7,575 nt of DNA from Chloroflexota bacterium (GTDB lineage Bacteria > Chloroflexota > Limnocylindria > Limnocylindrales > CSP1-4): NCBI GenBank assembly GCA_003157175.1, contig PMIQ01000089.1:16978-24552 (forward strand). Direction: 5' to 3'. Positions 5,363-7,575 of this stretch are shown in pieces. Under the pieces are notes generated by a model, which saw only the letters and a program-made list of their open reading frames with translations, did no database searches and was not told the DNA's origin. Position numbers and translations under genes: made by a program. Position 1 is the first letter of the stretch; each line of letters opens with the position of its first letter.

Positions 5363-6196
5363 ATGGCCGAGCCGAGAGCGGACGAAAATGCCCAGTCCGG
5401 GGCAGTGCGACTGACGCGCGAAGAGATGGAGGCGGCGGCCCTCGACGGCCGCCAGGTCGCCGGCGCGCTCGATCGGGCGACTGCTCTTCGTGTCCTGCGC
5501 AACGGCGAGCTCACCCTCGTCGGCCGGCTGCTCTCGGCCTCCAACGCCACTTTCTTCGCGTTGGTCGAGGAGCCCGGGCAGGCAGGCAGGCCCGGGATCG
5601 CGGCCAGCTGCGTCTACAAGCCCATCCGCGGCGAGAGACCGCTGACGGATTTTCCGGACGGAACCCTGGCGTGCCGCGAGGTCGCCGCTCACGCCGTCTC
5701 GGAAGCAAGTGGCTGGAGCCTCATTCCACCGACGGTCATGCGCGACGGTCCCTTCGGCCGGGGCATGGCTCAGCTCTGGATGGAGGTCGACGAGTCGGTC
5801 GAGGTGACGGAAATCGTCGGCGACGACGTGCCGGCCCTGCGCCGGATCGCACTCCTGGACGCGGTCCTGAACAACGCCGATCGCAAGGGCGGGCACCTGC
5901 TGCCACTCCCCGACGGGCGGATCCTGGGCGTGGACAACGGCCTGTGCTTCGCCGTCGAGCCGAAGCTTCGGACGGTCCTGTGGCGCTGGCGCGGTCAGCC
6001 GCTCGACGACGACGAGGTGGCGGTCCTTGCGCGCCTGCGCGAGGGCCTGGGGTCGGACCTGGGCGAGCAGCTCCGCGAACTTCTGGAGCCTGCCGAGATT
6101 CGGGCGACGGTGCGCCGCCTCGACGCCCTGCTGGCGCAGCGGCGCTTCCCCCTGCCCGACCCCAACCGGCCCGTCGTCCCCTGGCCCCCGTTCTGA
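5363..6196 (+). CDS. SCO1664 family kinase-fold protein (TIGR03843-like)
   Basis: A 277-aa protein of the SCO1664 family, which looks like a compact PI3K/PI4K or HipA-type kinase fold. Visible elements: a strand pair LRNGELTLVGRLL (45-57); the YKP lysine K86, expected to hold ATP phosphates; the PLTDFPDGTLACREVAAH block (93-110); the LWMEVD hinge-like strand (138-143); LLDAVLNNADRKGGHLL (164-180), containing a DRK catalytic-loop-like motif with D173; and GVDNGLCF (189-196), where D191 takes the place of the metal-binding Asp. The C-terminal part (KLRTVLWRWRGQPL, then helices) is also family-typical. All key residues appear intact, so activity is plausible, but the substrate is unknown. The ATG at 5363 is 8 nt after the DUF3090 stop but has a weak ribosome site, suggesting coupling; an ATG at 5426 (residue 22) is the alternative. 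The frame also reaches back to 5282 inside DUF3090, which is not used. Confidence 0.93.
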   Translation: MAEPRADENAQSGAVRLTREEMEAAALDGRQVAGALDRATALRVLRNGELTLVGRLLSASNATFFALVEEPGQAGRPGIAASCVYKPIRGERPLTDFPDGTLACREVAAHAVSEASGWSLIPPTVMRDGPFGRGMAQLWMEVDESVEVTEIVGDDVPALRRIALLDAVLNNADRKGGHLLPLPDGRILGVDNGLCFAVEPKLRTVLWRWRGQPLDDDEVAVLARLREGLGSDLGEQLRELLEPAEIRATVRRLDALLAQRRFPLPDPNRPVVPWPPF

Positions 6197-6199
6197 AGT

Positions 6200-6233
6200 C
6201 CGGATCCATCGGTGACGCGCCACAGATGGCCGG
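6200..6233. terminator. Hairpin between convergent genes, possible two-way terminator
   Basis: CCGG (6200-6203) pairs with CCGG (6230-6233). After a 2-nt bulge, CCATC (6206-6210) pairs with GATGG (6225-6229). After one G-A mismatch, GTG (6212-6214) pairs with CAC (6221-6223), leaving a six-base loop. It starts 3 nt past the SCO1664-type stop and sits 17 nt past the stop of the convergent 120-aa gene. There is no T-run on either side, so it is not a classical intrinsic terminator. Confidence 0.55.
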
Positions 6234-6250
6234 GCCGCTCGACTTCGACC

Positions 6251-6613
6251 TCAGCCTTCGATCGGCGCCTCGCCGAGCCACGGATGCGTATCGGGCGGGC
6301 GGCCGTAGACCTCCTGCAGCAGAGACTGGAACGTCACGTAGTAGTCGGCACCGCTCAGGCTGGACGGCGTGCCCTGCGCCTGCCAGTCCTCGATCCTGAT
6401 CTGGGCGGCATCGTCGAGCAGCCAGGCGATGCGCTGGGCTTGCGCCGGATCCAGGCTCGGCAGGTCCAGGAAATGGGCCCAGGCTCCCGCCTCGAGCGCG
6501 CGCTTGTCTTCCTGCAGATCGGTCCGCTCAGACGCGATCTCCATCAGGACTCGATAGCCAGCGTTCTCGAGCATGAAATCGCAGTCGGCCGAGATCCCGA
6601 CGATCACGCTCAC
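6251..6613 (-). CDS. Unrecognised 120-aa protein
   Basis: I do not recognise this protein. The GTG at 6613 is chosen because AGGAGG (6620-6625) lies six bases upstream; the frame extends to an ATG at 6742, but that part is Ala/Arg/Trp-rich and lacks a ribosome site. The protein begins with a hydrophobic strand (SVIVGISADC, residues 2-11), then FMLENAGYRVLMEI, a charged helical stretch (ERTDLQEDKRALEAGAWAHF), a Gln/Ala-rich helix (DPAQAQRIAWLLDDAAQIRI), and ends SGADYYVTFQSLLQEVYGR and a Pro-rich tail. It has a single cysteine (C11), no CxxC pair, and no signal peptide or membrane segment. It looks like a small soluble alpha/beta protein. It converges on the SCO1664-type gene and diverges from the antiporter gene, so it is its own transcription unit. 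Confidence 0.78.
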   Translation of the reverse strand: MSVIVGISADCDFMLENAGYRVLMEIASERTDLQEDKRALEAGAWAHFLDLPSLDPAQAQRIAWLLDDAAQIRIEDWQAQGTPSSLSGADYYVTFQSLLQEVYGRPPDTHPWLGEAPIEG

Positions 6614-6619
6614 GGCATT

Positions 6620-6625
6620 CCTCCT
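6620..6625 (-). promoter_or_regulatory. Ribosome binding site fixing the GTG start at 6613
   Basis: A perfect AGGAGG on the minus strand, six bases before the GTG. An ATG overlapping the spacer is in another frame and meets a stop after two codons. Confidence 0.8.
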
Positions 6626-6723
6626 GGGGCACGCGGGTGGCCATCTGTCGTCCCAGAGCATCGCACGAGTCGAGGTCGCCGTGGCGGCCGCGGCCGCAGG
6701 GACGGCGCTCCAGGCCGCACGCT

Positions 6724-6737
6724 GAACGCTCGCGTTC
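6724..6737. promoter_or_regulatory. Palindrome GAACGC-TC-GCGTTC, possible operator
   Basis: A perfect 6-bp inverted repeat with a two-base centre, in the 152-nt divergent gap between the 120-aa gene and the antiporter gene, 14 nt before the antiporter ribosome site. The GAAC/GTTC arms are six bases apart, not the four of the Gram-positive SOS box. No good promoter could be placed in this gap; a CACAAT at 6740-6745 is the nearest -10-like hexamer and lacks a -35. Confidence 0.4.
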
Positions 6738-6751
6738 GGCACAATCGCATC

Positions 6752-6757
6752 AGGAGG
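6752..6757 (+). promoter_or_regulatory. Ribosome binding site fixing the TTG start at 6766
   Basis: AGGAGG eight bases before TTG. The ATG at 6761 is only three bases away and gives a three-residue peptide (ATG CCT TGC TGA), so TTG is the working start. Confidence 0.75.
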
Positions 6758-6765
6758 GCAATGCC

Positions 6766-7575
6766 TTGCTGAGCTACCTCGAAACCCGAACGCGCATCAT
6801 CACAATCGTCGCCATTTCGGCAACCCTGGCGGCGTTGGCGGGGCGCGCCTTCGCCATCTCGCCGGTGGCGGTCTTCGCCCTCTCGGGCCTGGCGCTGGCC
6901 GGCCTGGCGGCCTTGGTCGGCGAGGGCACAGATCAGCTCAGCCAGCGATTCGGGCCCGGTGCCACCGGCGTGCTCCAGTCGGCGCTCGGCAACCTGCCCG
7001 AGTTCTTCATCGGCGTCTTCGCCCTGCGGGCGGGTCTGGTCGACGTCGTCCGGGCGGCGCTGATCGGGTCGATCCTGGCCAACACGCTCCTGGTCCTGGG
7101 CCTCGCCTTCATCGCCGGCGGTTTGCGCCACGGGGCCCAGAAGTTCGGGGGCGGCCAGACCCGCACGATGTCCACGCTGCTGCTGCTGGCGGTCGCGGCC
7201 ATGGCGATCCCGACGATCGCATCCGCGCCGGGCGGGCCGGACCGCGGCCACGAAACGGAGATCTCGGTGGTCGTGTCGGTCGTCCTGCTGGTCGTCTTCG
7301 TGGCCAGCATCCCGTTCTCGATCGGCAAGAGAGGGACGGTCGCCGCGGCCGAGGAGAGCGCCGTCCTGCCGGGCAGGCTGTGGCCACTCGGCCTGGCTGT
7401 GGTGGTCCTGACCGCGGCCGGCATCGGAGCGGCCTTCGTCTCGGACTGGTTCGTCGATGCTCTCCAGCCGGCCATGAACACCCTCGGGATGTCCCAGGCA
7501 TTCGCCGGTCTGGTGGTCGTGGCGATCGCGGGCAATGCCGTCGAGAACGTCGTCGGGGTGCAAGCCATGCTCGCC
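6766..7575 (+). CDS. CaCA-family Ca2+/H+ antiporter (3' end outside window)
   Basis: The frame is open from TTG to the right edge, 270 codons, with strongly hydrophobic segments throughout. It carries both alpha-repeat signatures of the cation/Ca2+ exchanger superfamily, CAX branch. The first is GNLPEFFIGVFALRAG (residues 75-90, acidic E79), followed by GSILANTLLVLG (101-112). The second is AIAGNAVENVVG (253-264, acidic E260). The product should be an inner-membrane antiporter that expels Ca2+, or another cation, in exchange for protons. A hydrophilic stretch around residues 155-163 and another near 185-196 separate membrane segments; the long acidic central loop of some family members is not evident. 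CAX proteins are usually 350-400 residues, so roughly a quarter to a third is missing at the edge. The start rests on AGGAGG eight bases upstream. ChaA/CaxA-type naming would fit, but a symbol is withheld. Confidence 0.92.
   Translation, partial: MLSYLETRTRIITIVAISATLAALAGRAFAISPVAVFALSGLALAGLAALVGEGTDQLSQRFGPGATGVLQSALGNLPEFFIGVFALRAGLVDVVRAALIGSILANTLLVLGLAFIAGGLRHGAQKFGGGQTRTMSTLLLLAVAAMAIPTIASAPGGPDRGHETEISVVVSVVLLVVFVASIPFSIGKRGTVAAAEESAVLPGRLWPLGLAVVVLTAAGIGAAFVSDWFVDALQPAMNTLGMSQAFAGLVVVAIAGNAVENVVGVQAMLA

Noticed and set aside
6724..6737. LexA/SOS box
   Set aside because: The GAAC and GTTC half-sites are separated by six bases, not the four of the Gram-positive SOS box.
6610..7563. 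Minus-strand 317-codon frame opposite the antiporter
   Set aside because: Composition rich in Asp, Arg, Gln and His without family motifs; the plus strand encodes clear CaCA motifs in the same DNA.
1..7575. CRISPR array, tRNA or rRNA genes, insertion sequences, phage genes
   Set aside because: No regularly spaced repeats, no cloverleaf or rRNA-like stretches, and no transposase, integrase or phage-like products were found on either strand.

Overview
The window is high-GC bacterial DNA (visibly about two thirds G+C) packed with protein genes. No rRNA, tRNA, CRISPR array or mobile element was seen. The gene families point to Chloroflexota or, less likely, Actinomycetota: a DUF3090 gene followed by an SCO1664-type kinase-like gene is a pair known from those two phyla, and DUF6062 and DUF2089/DUF4097 genes fit the same range. 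The phylum is an inference from gene content only.

Left block, positions 4497 down to 1, all on the minus strand: six genes read leftwards in the order DUF2089 zinc-ribbon/HTH protein, DUF4097 beta-repeat protein, a SHOCT-like/YvlB-type small protein, ABC ATPase, ABC-2 permease, and a DUF6062 cysteine-motif protein that runs off the left edge. Spacing is tight (3-nt gap, 11-nt overlap, 124-nt gap, 17-nt overlap, 63-nt gap), so most or all of it is probably one operon. The first three proteins each carry a similar ~30-residue acidic helical module. The whole resembles the parts of Firmicute YvlB/LiaX-type envelope-stress loci, placed beside an exporter of unknown substrate.

Middle: a 281-bp divergent intergenic region (4498-4778) holds two good sigma-70-type promoters on opposite strands within the same 35 bp. 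One serves the left operon and the other the right-hand pair. The shared stretch is also an imperfect dyad, so one regulator could control both directions.

Right block: DUF3090 (4779-5354) and the SCO1664-like PI3K/HipA-type kinase-fold protein (5363-6196) form a two-gene operon on the plus strand. A hairpin (6200-6233) lies between it and a convergent orphan gene of 120 aa (6613 down to 6251). Divergent from the orphan, a TTG-started CaCA-family Ca2+/H+ antiporter gene (6766 onward) runs off the right edge. A 14-nt palindrome lies in the divergent gap between these last two genes.

Three genes here have non-ATG starts (GTG at 669, GTG at 6613, TTG at 6766). The DUF6062 and antiporter genes would be missed by an ATG-only search, and the 120-aa gene would be given a false upstream start.
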